The notes under the pieces were generated by a model. The model saw only the letters and a list, made by a program, of their open reading frames with translations, did not search any database and was not told the DNA's origin. Below are positions 1 to 9,536 of a stretch of DNA of 64,000 nucleotides, piece by piece. Source of the stretch: Winslowiella arboricola (GTDB taxonomy: Bacteria; Pseudomonadota; Gammaproteobacteria; Enterobacterales; Enterobacteriaceae); NCBI RefSeq assembly GCF_025527015.1, contig NZ_JAODIM010000043.1, positions 682,001 through 746,000 of the forward strand, written 5' to 3'. Made by a program: the position numbers and the translations under genes. Every line of letters begins with the position of its first letter. Positions within the stretch are counted from its first letter, which is position 1.

Positions 1-2977
1 AGTAACCGGTAGCCAGACAGCGCTGACGCGGCAATTTCTGTAACGCCTGGTGCCAGGATAGCTCATAAATCCCCAGTGAGTTATCCAGATTCTTGCTTTC
101 ATGGCCGTAAGTGCCCGCCATGCCGCAACAACCGACGCTGATATTCTCCAGTCTGGCGCCAAAGCGGGCAAAAATCCCCTGCCACTGGTTTGGCGTTGCA
201 GGCAGCGCGGTAACCTCGGTGCAGTGACCAAAGAGATACCAGGCTTCACCGCTGACGTTCGGCGCGTCACGCAGATCAAGCGCATGTTGCAGCCACTCAT
301 GCACCAGCTGCACATGGAAGTCGCCGCGCTTATCACCGAGGATCTCTTGGTACTCATCGCGATAGCAGAGCACCAGCGCCGGATCAACGCCCACCATCGG
401 CATCTGCAAGCGGGCCACGCGATTCAGGAAGTCGGCGGTCTTCTGCGCAGTACGGGCGAAGCGCTGCAAAAAGCCTTTAATATGCTGCGCTTTGCCATTG
501 GGCGAAAACGGCAGTAACACCGGCTGATAACCCAGCTTCTCAATCAGACGCACGAAATCAGCCACCAGTTGCGCTTCGTAGTAACTGGTAAACGGATCCT
601 GTACCACCAGCACCGTTTTCGCCCGCTGTTCAGCGCTAAGCAGCTCAAGGCTCTCCAGCGTGGCGTTAGCGGCAGGATGTCCGGCCAGCTGCTGTCTGAG
701 ATTGGGCGCCGAGAGCAGCGGCAGATCGACCATGCCGATATGTTTTTTACTCAGCTCACGGATCCATGGCTGCCGCAGAAAGAAGTTAAAGGTTTTCGGC
801 GCGCGCGCCATCAGCGGCGCATAGCTCTCAACGCTGGCGACCAGATGGTCACTCAGCGGACGCAGATAACGCGTATGATAGAGCTGCAAAAAGCGCGAGC
901 GGAAGCCCGGCACATCAATTTTAATCGGGCACTGGGTGGAACAGGCTTTACAGGCCAGGCAGCCCGACATCGCCTCTTTCACCTCATGAGAGAAGTCATA
1001 CTCGCCCTGCTTCGCATGCCAGCTGTTGCGGGTACGCTCGATTAAGCCACGCAGGCTGACGCCGGCGGTCGGCAGCTGTTTCTCCAGCTGCAGCGGGTCG
1101 ACGCCTTTTTCTGCCAGCAAACGCAGCCATTCACGCGTCAGGGTGGCGCGCCCTTTCGGTGAATGAATACGGTTGCGGGTAATTTTCATCGACGGACACA
1201 TCGGGCTGCGCGCATCGAAGTTAAAGCACAGGCCGTTGCCATTGCACTCCATGGCGCCACGCCAGTCGCTGCGTACATTCACCGGGATCTGCCGGTCATA
1301 AGTGCCGCGTTTCACCGCATCGACTTTCATCATCGCATCATCGACGCCAGGCGGCGCGCAGATTTTGCCCGGATTAAGCCGGTTGGCGGGATCAAACGCG
1401 GCTTTAATCCGTCGCAGCTCATGATAGAGCGTCTCGCCAAAGAACGCCGGGCTGTACCCGGCGCGGAAACCTTTACCGTGTTCGCCCCACAGCAGGCCGC
1501 CGTAGCGCGCGGTCAGCGCCACCACTTCATCGGAGATCTGCTTCATCAGCATCTCCTGCTGCGGATCGCACATATCCAGCGCCGGACGTACGTGCAGCAC
1601 CCCGGCATCGACATGGCCGAACATGCCATAACTCAGGTTATGGCTGTCGAGTAAGGCGCGGAATTCAACGATATAATCTGCCAGATGCTGCGGCGGCACC
1701 GCCGTATCTTCAACAAACGGAATCGGCTTGGCGCGCCCTTTGGCATTCCCCAACAGACCAACCGCTTTTTTACGCATCGCATAGATACGCTCAATGCCGT
1801 CCAAATCGTTACACAGCTGATAGCCAATCACCCCGCCTTCACGCGCCGCCATCAGCCCTTCCAGTCGCTCGCACAGCGATTCAACCTGGCTGTCGATCAG
1901 CGCTTTATCATCTCCGGCAAATTCAACAATATTCAGTCCGAGCATGGTCTGATCCGCCACATCGGTAATCAGTTCACTTACCGAATGCCAGACAATATCT
2001 TCGCGCGCCAGATTGAGCACTTTTGAGTCGACGGTTTCTACCGACAGCGCGTTGGCTTCCACCATAAATGGTGCATTGCGCAGCGCCGAATCAAAGGCGT
2101 CATATTTGATATTGACCAGCCGCCGCACTTTCGGCAGCGGCGTAATATCCAGCCGCGCTTCGCTGATAAACGCCAGCGTCCCTTCCGCACCACACAGAAT
2201 GCGCGTCAGGTCAAAGCGCTGCAGGTCGTCACTCAGTACATGACGCAGATCATAACCGGTTAAAAAGCGGTTTAGTTTCGGGAATTTTTCGACAATCAGC
2301 GCGCGCTGATCGCGGCAGCTGGCAAGCACCGTGCGATAGATCTCGCCCTCTGGCGTAGCGTCCTGCGCCAGCTTTTCCGCCAGCGCTACCGGCATTTCAC
2401 GCGTATCGAGGATCTCTCCGCCCAGCAGCACCGTGCGCAAACCCAGTACGTGGTCGGAGGTTTTGCCGTACACCAGCGAACCCTGTCCGGAGGCATCGGT
2501 ATTGATCATCCCGCCCAGCGTGGCGCGGTTACTGGTGGAGAGCTCCGGCGAAAAGAAGTAGCCATAGGGTTTCAGGTAAGCATTAAGCTGATCTTTGATC
2601 ACCCCGGCTTCCACTCGCACCCAGCCCTGCTCGGGGTTAATTTCCAGAATGCGGTTCATATGGCGCGACATATCGACCACAATCCCCTGGTTAAGCGACT
2701 GACCGTTGGTGCCGGTACCGCCGCCGCGCGGTGTAAATACCAGACTGCTGAAACGTGTTTCACCGGCAATACGCGCAATCAGCGCGACATCGGCAGTGGA
2801 GCGCGGAAAAAGCACCGCATCGGGCAGCAATTGATAGATACTGTTATCGGTCGACATTGTCAGGCGATCGGCATAACTGGTGGCCGTATCACCGGTAAAG
2901 CCCTGCTGCTGTAAAGTTTCCAAAAACGTCAGCACCAGCTGAACGAGGCCAGGTGCCTGAGAAATCTGTGGGATCAT
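1..2977 (-). CDS. ydiJ: YdiJ-family FAD/4Fe-4S oxidoreductase (3' end outside window)
   Basis: Large two-domain flavoprotein of the YdiJ family; the E. coli member is reported as a D-2-hydroxyglutarate dehydrogenase. The reading frame is open from the ATG at 2977 to the window edge, giving about 992 residues; the family is about 1018 long, so only roughly 25 C-terminal residues are missing. An FAD-binding motif RGGGTGTNGQS is at residues 84-94. A ferredoxin-type cluster motif CLACKACSTQCP lies near residue 675, and a CCG-type motif CCGMAGTYGHE near residue 952. The architecture is thus N-terminal FAD domain, FAD-oxidase C domain, 4Fe-4S domain and heterodisulfide-reductase-like domain. It is divergent from ydiK, with a 222-bp shared upstream region. 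Family assignment is firm; the substrate is inferred from E. coli. Confidence 0.93.
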   Translation of the reverse strand, partial: MIPQISQAPGLVQLVLTFLETLQQQGFTGDTATSYADRLTMSTDNSIYQLLPDAVLFPRSTADVALIARIAGETRFSSLVFTPRGGGTGTNGQSLNQGIVVDMSRHMNRILEINPEQGWVRVEAGVIKDQLNAYLKPYGYFFSPELSTSNRATLGGMINTDASGQGSLVYGKTSDHVLGLRTVLLGGEILDTREMPVALAEKLAQDATPEGEIYRTVLASCRDQRALIVEKFPKLNRFLTGYDLRHVLSDDLQRFDLTRILCGAEGTLAFISEARLDITPLPKVRRLVNIKYDAFDSALRNAPFMVEANALSVETVDSKVLNLAREDIVWHSVSELITDVADQTMLGLNIVEFAGDDKALIDSQVESLCERLEGLMAAREGGVIGYQLCNDLDGIERIYAMRKKAVGLLGNAKGRAKPIPFVEDTAVPPQHLADYIVEFRALLDSHNLSYGMFGHVDAGVLHVRPALDMCDPQQEMLMKQISDEVVALTARYGGLLWGEHGKGFRAGYSPAFFGETLYHELRRIKAAFDPANRLNPGKICAPPGVDDAMMKVDAVKRGTYDRQIPVNVRSDWRGAMECNGNGLCFNFDARSPMCPSMKITRNRIHSPKGRATLTREWLRLLAEKGVDPLQLEKQLPTAGVSLRGLIERTRNSWHAKQGEYDFSHEVKEAMSGCLACKACSTQCPIKIDVPGFRSRFLQLYHTRYLRPLSDHLVASVESYAPLMARAPKTFNFFLRQPWIRELSKKHIGMVDLPLLSAPNLRQQLAGHPAANATLESLELLSAEQRAKTVLVVQDPFTSYYEAQLVADFVRLIEKLGYQPVLLPFSPNGKAQHIKGFLQRFARTAQKTADFLNRVARLQMPMVGVDPALVLCYRDEYQEILGDKRGDFHVQLVHEWLQHALDLRDAPNVSGEAWYLFGHCTEVTALPATPNQWQGIFARFGARLENISVGCCGMAGTYGHESKNLDNSLGIYELSWHQALQKLPRQRCLATGY

Positions 2978-3199
2978 TATCGGGTGACCAGCATGTTGAG
3001 TGAAACGTTTGCGTATAATTTTGTAAGTTATCCGTTTTATCACATTTTTATATGACCTGTCGTTTTTTCAGGAAAGGTACAAACTGTTTTTTTTCCCCTG
3101 TCACAAACCTGATCTATGCATCATTATTATCCAGGTAACCCTGATGGCTAATGTCATGGCATGCAACCGTGAAGGAATTTTTGAGGTGTTAATTTTCGT

Positions 3200-4336
3200 A
3201 TGAAAAACCTGCAACGTGGTACGGATTTACCGCAGATAATGTTTACGCTGATGTTCATTACTATTTTGATCGTCGCCTGTTTTTGGGTAGTTCAGCCGTT
3301 TATTCTCGGCTTTGCCTGGGCCAGCATGGTGGTGATCGCCACCTGGCCATTAATGATTAAGCTCCAGAGCTGGCTGTGGGGACGGCGCTCACTGGCGGTG
3401 CTGGCGATGACGCTGGTGTTACTGCTGCTGTTTATTATTCCGATCGCTATTCTGGTCAACAGCCTGATTGATAACAGCGCACCGGTGATCGCCTGGGCTA
3501 CTTCCGGTCATCTGCAAATCCCGCAGCTTAGCTGGTTGCATGAGATTCCGATGGTCGGTGACAAACTGTATGCCAGCTATCATAAACTGGTCGATGGCGG
3601 TGGTTCGGCGCTGATGGCTAAAGTGCAGCCCTATGTTGGCCGCACCACCGGCTTTTTTGTCGCTCAGGCCGGTCATTTCGGTCGCTTTATGATGCATCTG
3701 GGTCTGATGCTGCTGTTCAGTATTCTGCTCTACTGGCGTGGTGAACAGGTCGGTAATGGCATTCGTCACTTTGCCTGGCGTCTGGCAGGCCGTCGCGGCG
3801 ATGCTGCGGTGTTGCTTGCAGGTCAGGCGGTACGAGCCGTAGCGCTCGGCGTGGTGGTCACTGCGCTGGTACAGGGCGTACTGGGGGGAATCGGACTGGC
3901 GATCTCCGGCATCCCTTACGCTACGCTGTTAACCGTGCTGATGATTCTGTTCTGTCTGGTGCAACTCGGCCCGCTACCGGTGCTGGTGCCAGCGATTATC
4001 TGGCTCTACTGGAGTGGCGACACCACCTGGGGCACTGTGCTGCTGGTGTGGAGCTGCGTGGTGGGTACGCTGGATAATGTGCTGCGACCGATGTTAATCC
4101 GCATGGGCGCGGATTTACCGATGATTCTGATCCTTTCCGGTGTTATTGGTGGCCTGTTCGCGTTCGGTATGATCGGCCTGTTTATCGGCCCGGTGGTGCT
4201 GGCTGTCTCTTACCGTCTGGTTTCAGTCTGGATGCATGAAGCACCACCACCGGATGAAGACCCGCACGATGTAGTCGATGAGCTGGCGGAAATGGAAAAC
4301 GAAGCCGCAGTCTCAGATACCGGGCACAAGCAGTAA
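3200..4336 (+). CDS. ydiK: AI-2E family inner-membrane transporter YdiK
   Basis: Polytopic inner-membrane protein of the AI-2E transporter (UPF0118) family, 378 residues against about 370 in E. coli. Hydrophobic segments alternate along the protein, with two near the N-terminus (about 15-45 and 60-85), one near 160, and a cluster from 210 to 340. The block around VVGTLDNVLRPMLIRMGAD is the conserved family signature. The acidic C-terminal tail (PPPDEDPHDVVDELAEMENE) is cytoplasmic-looking. The start chosen has only a weak ribosome-binding site (GAGGTG, 14 bases upstream), but it matches the E. coli length. Family members are proposed exporters of small molecules; the substrate of YdiK itself is unknown. 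Confidence 0.93.
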   Translation: MKNLQRGTDLPQIMFTLMFITILIVACFWVVQPFILGFAWASMVVIATWPLMIKLQSWLWGRRSLAVLAMTLVLLLLFIIPIAILVNSLIDNSAPVIAWATSGHLQIPQLSWLHEIPMVGDKLYASYHKLVDGGGSALMAKVQPYVGRTTGFFVAQAGHFGRFMMHLGLMLLFSILLYWRGEQVGNGIRHFAWRLAGRRGDAAVLLAGQAVRAVALGVVVTALVQGVLGGIGLAISGIPYATLLTVLMILFCLVQLGPLPVLVPAIIWLYWSGDTTWGTVLLVWSCVVGTLDNVLRPMLIRMGADLPMILILSGVIGGLFAFGMIGLFIGPVVLAVSYRLVSVWMHEAPPPDEDPHDVVDELAEMENEAAVSDTGHKQ

Positions 4337-4538
4337 TCCTTTCAGGCGGTCAGTTGCCACTGACCGCCGAAAAAAAATTCACGTCACGTCTTAAAATAGT
4401 TTGATTAGCAATTTTTACCTGTAAAAGCCCCATTTTGCCCTTTCCAGTTGATAATCCGCTTTATTGATTACTTTTCAGACAGTTTTGTCGTTTGATTTGC
4501 GCCATGCGTGTCACAAAGGATTATTGCCTTTAAACTAA

Positions 4539-4552
4539 TAAGAGGATTCTTA
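4539..4552 (+). promoter_or_regulatory. Putative RcsB box upstream of rprA
   Basis: TAAGAGGATTCTTA is a near-perfect dyad resembling the RcsB consensus (TAAGAATATTCCTA). Its centre is about 42 bases before the inferred rprA start, and a -10-like TAGTAT is at 4576-4581. RprA in E. coli is activated by the Rcs phosphorelay, so site and target agree. Seen in sequence; binding is inferred. Confidence 0.65.
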
Positions 4553-4587
4553 AAGACGCCTGGGGCGATGGTGCATAGTATGAATCA

Positions 4588-4695
4588 CATGTTCGGGAAC
4601 AAACCCCTGATTTTTAAACAACCTTTTTACCCTGAGTAAAGTAAAGAATTGCTGTGTGTAGTCTTTGCCCATCCCATGTGATGGGCTTTTTTTTT
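4588..4695 (+). ncRNA. rprA: RprA small regulatory RNA
   Basis: RprA is an Hfq-binding small RNA that activates rpoS translation and is induced through RcsB. The 3' half is almost identical to the E. coli RNA: GAATTGCTGTGTGTAGTCTT at 4647-4666, followed by a terminator stem (GCCCATC / GATGGGC) and nine T residues at 4687-4695. It lies directly downstream of ydiK, as in E. coli. The 5' end is estimated from the -10-like TAGTAT at 4576-4581 and could be off by several bases; the resulting length of about 108 nt compares with 105 in E. coli. The 5' half is diverged: it has a short GTTCGGGAAC hairpin and two CCCTGA motifs (4605-4610 and 4630-4635), where E. coli has one. Small ORFs overlapping it are not genes. 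Confidence 0.9.
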
Positions 4696-4901
4696 GCCGC
4701 TTGCCGCTCAAACCGGTGCAAAAAGCCCGCCCCGCCTGCAAAACCTATCTCATTGATTTAAAGCCAATTAATCAATTGTGCATCCTTTCAGCATCTGGCC
4801 GTTATTTTTACCGCTTTTCATTCGGCAAAATTATCATTTCCGGGCCAGTGGAAAGTATAAATCGCGTGCTACAGCCGAATAATTAACCCAGCATAAAGGG
4901 A

Positions 4902-5240
4902 TTAATTCACCACCAACGTAACTTTTCTGCCGATAAACCCCATCATGTTCACCAGTGAATCCAGGGTAAATTTCTCAGTCTTCTGATTTACCACATCCGA
5001 CACCCGTGGTCGGGAAACATGCAGCAACTGAGCAGCCATCGCCTGGCGGTGACCATTTTCTTTCATCCACCCTGCAATCTCAGCCATTAACTGTTTTTTC
5101 ATTGCCACAGTTTGCGCAATTTCTTCACCAGATTTAACCAACAGCCCGGCGGCTTTTTCTGGTGCAAAGCCCAGATCAGCAAAAATATTGCCGCCAGACT
5201 GGGTGATATGGCGTGATTTCGTATCAATTGGATTGCTCAT
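4902..5240 (-). CDS. HigA-like XRE antitoxin / transcriptional repressor
   Basis: 112-residue helix-turn-helix protein and the likely antitoxin of a type II toxin-antitoxin pair. The C-terminal half holds an XRE-type HTH (about residues 66-95): RQAMAAQLLHVSRPRVSDVV, with the pattern typical of HigA-like antitoxins encoded after their toxin. It follows the toxin gene by 19 bases on the same strand, which is the toxin-first HigBA order. It would bind the toxin and repress the operon, probably through the perfect palindrome at 5595-5610. In E. coli this position, between rprA and ppsA, holds ydiL, a different HTH gene. Family assignment is good; toxicity and neutralisation are untested. Confidence 0.85.
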   Translation of the reverse strand: MSNPIDTKSRHITQSGGNIFADLGFAPEKAAGLLVKSGEEIAQTVAMKKQLMAEIAGWMKENGHRQAMAAQLLHVSRPRVSDVVNQKTEKFTLDSLVNMMGFIGRKVTLVVN

Positions 5241-5259
5241 CTTATTCCACTCCGCTCGT

Positions 5260-5568
5260 TTACCACCGCCTTGTAATAATGCTTACGTCTGATTTACTGG
5301 TTTTCTGGGTTTTCTTCTGGAAGCTATGCAGGACATATATCGCCTCTTCAAACTTAGCGACATAGACCACACGCCAACTACCTGTACCGTCATTTAGCTG
5401 TAATTCCATCACACCCGGTCCCCAATCGCTGATGACTTTAAAGTCACCAGGATCCTGTCCATGCTGCACTTTATGCAGTGCGAAACCTGCGGCTATACGC
5501 GCATCCTCAGGAACCGCCTTCAAATCATCAAGGGAGCTTCCGCGCCAATCTATAGGCTTCTCATCCAT
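5260..5568 (-). CDS. HigB-like toxin, phage-derived Gp49-like (RelE/ParE superfamily)
   Basis: 102-residue basic protein of the phage Gp49-like/HigB family, putative mRNA interferases acting on ribosome-bound mRNA. The diagnostic features are WRGSSLDDLKAVPEDAR at the N-terminus, a central beta sheet with WRVVYVAKFEEAIYVLHSFQ, and the family hallmark KKTQKTSKSD near residues 85-94. Length fits the family (about 100-120). The ATG at 5568 has an AAGG ribosome-binding site. It forms a two-gene operon with the downstream HTH antitoxin. Which mRNAs it would cleave cannot be read from the sequence. Confidence 0.85.
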   Translation of the reverse strand: MDEKPIDWRGSSLDDLKAVPEDARIAAGFALHKVQHGQDPGDFKVISDWGPGVMELQLNDGTGSWRVVYVAKFEEAIYVLHSFQKKTQKTSKSDVSIITRRW

Positions 5569-5594
5569 AAGAAGAACCTTCTAAAAGCTGGTTA

Positions 5595-5610
5595 GTATAA
5601 AATTTTATAC
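5595..5610. promoter_or_regulatory. Palindromic operator upstream of the toxin-antitoxin operon
   Basis: GTATAAAATTTTATAC is a perfect 16-bp palindrome 27 bp upstream of the toxin start codon. Its AT-rich centre can also serve as a -10 region. Position and symmetry fit autorepression by the HTH antitoxin; the binding protein is inferred. Confidence 0.6.
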
Positions 5611-5642
5611 GCTATTAAAAACGGTTGCAATAACTCTCCGCC

Positions 5643-5674
5643 AAAAAAAAGCGCCACATCGCAATGTGACGCTT
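5643..5674 (-). terminator. Rho-independent terminator of ppsA
   Basis: On the minus strand a 10-bp stem (AGCGTCACAT / ATGTGGCGCT, one G-U pair) with a 4-base loop is followed by eight T residues. It sits 38 bases after the ppsA stop codon. Confidence 0.88.
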
Positions 5675-5711
5675 TGAGAATCTTGCCTGTGATGTTTTGT
5701 CGACGGAACGC

Positions 5712-8087
5712 TTATTTAATCTGTGCCAGGCTTAACCAGGTTTGCACCACGGTATCCGGGTTCAGTGACAGGCTGTCGATACCCTCTTCCATCAGCCAGG
5801 CTGCAAAATCCTCATGGTCCGAGGGTCCCTGGCCGCAGATACCGACATACTTGCCCTGCTTCTTCGCGGCACGAATCGCCATCGACAGCAGCGCTTTCAC
5901 CGCCTCGTTACGCTCATCAAACAGTTCAGACACCACGCCGGAGTCGCGATCCAGTCCCAGCGCCAGCTGGGTCATATCATTCGAACCAATTGAGAAGCCG
6001 TCGAAATATTCCAGGAACTGCTCGGCCAGCAGCGCGTTAGAAGGGATCTCACACATCATAATCAACTTCAGCCCGTTCTCACCGCGCTTCAGTCCCTGGC
6101 GCTCCAGCTCTTCCACCACCGCTTTAGCCTGCGCCACGGTACGAACAAACGGCACCATAATCTCGACGTTAGTCAGGCCCATCTCATTACGCACGCGTTT
6201 TACCGCCGCGCACTCCAGCGCAAAGCAGTCGCGGAAGCTGTCGGCAACATAACGACCGGCGCCACGGAAGCCCAGCATCGGGTTCTCTTCTTGCGGTTCG
6301 TAGCGCTCGCCACCGACCAGGTTAGCGTACTCATTCGATTTAAAGTCAGACAGGCGGACAATCACCCGTTTTGGCGCAAATGCCGCACCCAGCGTTGCAA
6401 TCCCTTCGGTCAGGCGGCCAATATAGAATTCAACCGGATCGTCAAAGCCTTTCATCAGCGCTTTAATCTGCGTTTGCAGCTCCGGGGTTTGCTGATCAAA
6501 TTCCAGCAACGCCTTCGGATGCACGCCAATCATGCGGTTGATAATAAACTCCAGACGCGCCAGACCGACACCCTCATTCGGCAGACAGGCGAAGTCAAAA
6601 GCGCGATCCGGGTTACCGACGTTCATCATAATCTTCAGCGGCAGCGCGGGCAGTTCATCGATCTGCGAACTGGTGATATCGAAGTCGAGCAGTTCGTCAT
6701 ATACGTAGCCGGTATCGCCTTCGGCGCAGGAGACCGTGACTTTATGGCCCTCTTTCAGCCGCTCAGTGGCGTCACCGCAGCCCACCACCGCCGGGATGCC
6801 CAGTTCACGGGCGATAATCGCCGCATGACAGGTGCGTCCGCCACGATTAGTGACAATCGCCGACGCTTTCTTCATGATCGGTTCCCAGTCCGGGTCGGTC
6901 ATATCGGTGACCAGCACATCGCCTTTTTCAATGCGGTTCATTTCGCTGATATCGTGAATCACCTTCACCTCACCGGCGCCGATGCGATGGCCGATAGCAC
7001 GACCTTCAATCACTACTTTGCCTTTACCCTGCAGCGAGTAGCGCTCCATCACCTGGCCGTTAGAACGCACGGTTTCAGGACGCGCCTGGACGATAAACAG
7101 TTTGCCGGTATGACCATCCTTCGCCCATTCGATATCCATCGGACGCTGGTAGTGTTTCTCAATCTGTACCGCCTGCTGCGCCAGCGCCTGCACTTCATCA
7201 TCAGTCAGACAGAAACGATCGCGATCGCCCTGCGGCACATCTTCAATCCGCACCTGTTCGCCATGCTCTTTAGAGTCGGCATACACCATGCGAATTTTTT
7301 TCGAGCCCATATTGCGGCGCACAATTGACGGACGGTTAGCCGCCAGCGTCGGTTTATGCACATAGAATTCATCAGGATTCACCGCGCCCTGCACCACCAT
7401 CTCACCGAGACCATACGCAGCCGTGATAAACACCACCTGATCGAAGCCGGATTCGGTATCAATGGTAAACATTACGCCAGAAGAGGCGAGATCCGAGCGC
7501 ACCATGCGCTGAACGCCAGCCGAGAGCGCCACGCCGCGATGGTCATAACCCTGATGCACACGGTAAGAGATGGCGCGATCGTTAAACAGTGAGGCATAAA
7601 CGTGTTTTACCGCCACCATTACCGCATCGATACCCTGCACATTCAGGAAGGTTTCCTGCTGACCGGCAAAAGAAGCATCGGGCATATCTTCGGCAGTAGC
7701 AGAAGAACGCACCGCAAATGAAGCCTCGGCATCATCGCTGGAGAGTTGTTGATAAGCCGCGAGGATCGCCTGCTCCAGCTCGGGCTGGAACGGGGTATCA
7801 ATAATCCACTGGCGAATCTGTTTACCGGCTTTAGCCAGTTCATCAATATCATCAATATCGGTCTTATCCAGCAGCTCATAAATGCGCTGATTAACGCCGC
7901 TTTGGTCAAGGAATTGGTTGAAAGCATCGGAGGTGGTGGCAAAGCCATTTGGCACTGACACGCCCAGTGAGGACAGATTAGTAATCATTTCACCCAGAGA
8001 GGCATTTTTGCCTCCCACCCGATCAACATCATTCATGCCGAGCTGGTTGTACCAGAGTACTAACGGCACTTCGCCTATATTGGACAT
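5712..8087 (-). CDS. ppsA: Phosphoenolpyruvate synthase
   Basis: Converts pyruvate, ATP and water to phosphoenolpyruvate, AMP and phosphate in gluconeogenesis. The 791 residues match the E. coli length of 792. Domains in order: N-terminal ATP-grasp nucleotide-binding domain (about 1-350), phosphohistidine swivelling domain with the catalytic His421 in [12 protein letters not shown], and a C-terminal PEP/pyruvate-binding TIM barrel ending with [13 protein letters not shown]. It is divergent from ppsR, which encodes its regulatory kinase/phosphorylase. The 485-bp region between them contains a Cra-like site, agreeing with Cra activation known in E. coli. A strong terminator follows the gene. 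Confidence 0.98.
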   Translation of the reverse strand: MSNIGEVPLVLWYNQLGMNDVDRVGGKNASLGEMITNLSSLGVSVPNGFATTSDAFNQFLDQSGVNQRIYELLDKTDIDDIDELAKAGKQIRQWIIDTPFQPELEQAILAAYQQLSSDDAEASFAVRSSATAEDMPDASFAGQQETFLNVQGIDAVMVAVKHVYASLFNDRAISYRVHQGYDHRGVALSAGVQRMVRSDLASSGVMFTIDTESGFDQVVFITAAYGLGEMVVQGAVNPDEFYVHKPTLAANRPSIVRRNMGSKKIRMVYADSKEHGEQVRIEDVPQGDRDRFCLTDDEVQALAQQAVQIEKHYQRPMDIEWAKDGHTGKLFIVQARPETVRSNGQVMERYSLQGKGKVVIEGRAIGHRIGAGEVKVIHDISEMNRIEKGDVLVTDMTDPDWEPIMKKASAIVTNRGGRTCHAAIIARELGIPAVVGCGDATERLKEGHKVTVSCAEGDTGYVYDELLDFDITSSQIDELPALPLKIMMNVGNPDRAFDFACLPNEGVGLARLEFIINRMIGVHPKALLEFDQQTPELQTQIKALMKGFDDPVEFYIGRLTEGIATLGAAFAPKRVIVRLSDFKSNEYANLVGGERYEPQEENPMLGFRGAGRYVADSFRDCFALECAAVKRVRNEMGLTNVEIMVPFVRTVAQAKAVVEELERQGLKRGENGLKLIMMCEIPSNALLAEQFLEYFDGFSIGSNDMTQLALGLDRDSGVVSELFDERNEAVKALLSMAIRAAKKQGKYVGICGQGPSDHEDFAAWLMEEGIDSLSLNPDTVVQTWLSLAQIK

Positions 8088-8188
8088 TGAAGCAATCCTT
8101 TTCAGATTTAATTGGGGGTACTAAAAAGCATTTAAACGCGCTGATAACGCATCCTCAGCCTGGCACATTCATTTAGCAAAGAGAAAGA

Positions 8189-8202
8189 GGTGAATCGTTC
8201 AA
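8189..8202 (+). promoter_or_regulatory. Putative Cra (FruR) binding site
   Basis: GGTGAATCGTTCAA matches every position of the degenerate Cra consensus RSTGAAWCSNTHHW and lies about 100 bp upstream of the ppsA start codon. Cra is a known activator of ppsA in E. coli. Confidence 0.65.
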
Positions 8203-8245
8203 GCACGCAAAAAATGCCATTTTAAGAAAACTCCGCGCTTATTAA

Positions 8246-8263
8246 TTTTGTTGCGCAACAAAA
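8246..8263. repeat. Perfect 18-bp palindrome in the ppsA-ppsR intergenic region
   Basis: TTTTGTTGCGCAACAAAA is a perfect palindrome. Its core TTGCGCAACA recurs at 8332-8341, 81 bp away. The rest of this 485-bp gap (8088-8572) holds the Cra-like site and no convincing gene. The regulator that would bind this dyad is not recognised. Confidence 0.55.
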
Positions 8264-8572
8264 AGATATTGCAATAACATCACTAAAATCATCCAGTTAG
8301 TTACAAATGTCGCGTAAAGACCCTGATTTATTTGCGCAACAGAATTATGCCGAAAATAACTATTCCACCGCTATTCAGGCGCTACACTGTAGTAATAGAA
8401 CAGAAACGTCATTTCATTTTGTTATGTTTCCCTTTTCAACCGAATCTGATAAAAACGAATCTTTCATTTCCTGGTTTCGAATGATTTATTTCAATTAACG
8501 CGAACCATCGCTATTAACACTGTCTAATCGGGCGCATTCACTCTTAACAATAAACAACGGTCAGGAGATAAA

Positions 8573-9406
8573 ATGGACGTAGCGGGCGAACGAAGTGTTT
8601 TTTACATCTCTGACGGCACCGCCATCACCGCCGAGGTGCTCGGCCATGCGGTGATGTCGCAGTTCCCGGTGGGCATGAACAGCGTGACGCTGCCCTTTGT
8701 GGAAAATGTGCAACGTGCGCAGGCGGTAAAAGGCCAGATTAACGCCATCTATCAGAAAAGCGGCATCCGGCCACTGGTGTTCTTTTCTATTGTGACGCCG
8801 GATGTGCGTGAAATTATTATGCAAAGCGACGGTTTTTGTCAGGATATCGTGCAGTCACTGGTTGCGCCGCTGCAGCAGGAGCTGGGGATGGCGCCTGCGC
8901 CGGTCGCCCACCGCACCCATGGCCTGACGGCGAGTAATCTGGGTAAATACGATGCGCGTATTGCGGCAATTGACTACGCGCTGGCGCATGATGACGGCAT
9001 CTCACTGCGCGGGCTGGAAGATGCGCAGGTGATTCTGTTAGGGGTTTCTCGCTGCGGTAAAACGCCCACCAGCCTCTATCTGGCGATGCAGTTTGGCGTA
9101 CGTGCGGCAAATTACCCGTTTATCGCCGATGATATGGATAACCTCAAACTGCCTCCGGCGCTGAAAGCCCATCAGCATAAGCTGTTCGGACTGACCATTG
9201 ATCCGGAACGCCTGGCGGCGATTCGACAGGAGCGCGCAGAGAACACCCGTTACGCCTCCATGCGACAGTGCCGGATGGAAGTTGGAGAAGTGGAAGCCCT
9301 GTTCCGCACCCAGCAGATTCGCTACCTGAACAGCACCAACTATTCGGTTGAGGAGATCGCGACCAAGATCCTCGATATTATGGGGCTGAACCGCCATATG
9401 TACTGA
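8573..9406 (+). CDS. ppsR: PEP synthase regulatory protein (kinase/pyrophosphorylase)
   Basis: Bifunctional regulator that inactivates PEP synthase by ADP-dependent phosphorylation and reactivates it by phosphate-dependent dephosphorylation (DUF299 family). It is 277 residues, identical in length to the E. coli protein formerly called YdiA. The P-loop-like motif [11 protein letters not shown] lies at about residues 157-167, and the N-terminal [13 protein letters not shown] block is characteristic. The start has a good ribosome-binding site (AGGAGA). It is divergent from its target ppsA, the standard enterobacterial arrangement. Confidence 0.97.
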   Translation: MDVAGERSVFYISDGTAITAEVLGHAVMSQFPVGMNSVTLPFVENVQRAQAVKGQINAIYQKSGIRPLVFFSIVTPDVREIIMQSDGFCQDIVQSLVAPLQQELGMAPAPVAHRTHGLTASNLGKYDARIAAIDYALAHDDGISLRGLEDAQVILLGVSRCGKTPTSLYLAMQFGVRAANYPFIADDMDNLKLPPALKAHQHKLFGLTIDPERLAAIRQERAENTRYASMRQCRMEVGEVEALFRTQQIRYLNSTNYSVEEIATKILDIMGLNRHMY

Positions 9407-9424
9407 AGTCAGGCTTTTTACTCC

Positions 9425-9450
9425 GCCGCCAGCGATCAGGGCGGCTTTTT
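9425..9450 (+). terminator. Terminator of ppsR
   Basis: Stem GCCGCC / GGCGGC with a 9-base loop, followed by five T residues, 18 bases after the ppsR stop. Confidence 0.75.
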
Positions 9451-9520
9451 ATGCGGGATTTTGTGTCAGAAAGCGCGTTTTAATATCCCTGTAGTTTGAA
9501 TTCATCTTTATTTGCTCTAT

Positions 9521-9536
9521 TGTGATCAACATCACT
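9521..9536 (+). promoter_or_regulatory. CRP-like site upstream of aroH
   Basis: TGTGA-N6-TCACT matches nine of ten conserved CRP half-site positions and lies about 46 bp upstream of the aroH start codon. The CTAG-type TrpR operator known upstream of E. coli aroH was not seen here. Assignment is tentative. Confidence 0.35.

Noticed and set aside
4345..4368. GGCGGTCAG/CTGACCGCC hairpin after ydiK
   Set aside because: A good stem, but it is followed by A residues on the plus strand, so it is not a standard terminator; kept out of the features.
6291..7328. 345-codon plus-strand frame opposite ppsA
   Set aside because: Antisense shadow of the conserved ppsA coding sequence; low-complexity His/Arg-rich translation typical of such shadows.
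8307..8498. 63-codon ORF in the ppsA-ppsR gap
   Set aside because: No ribosome-binding site, biased AT-rich composition, and it overlaps regulatory sequence; no support as a gene.
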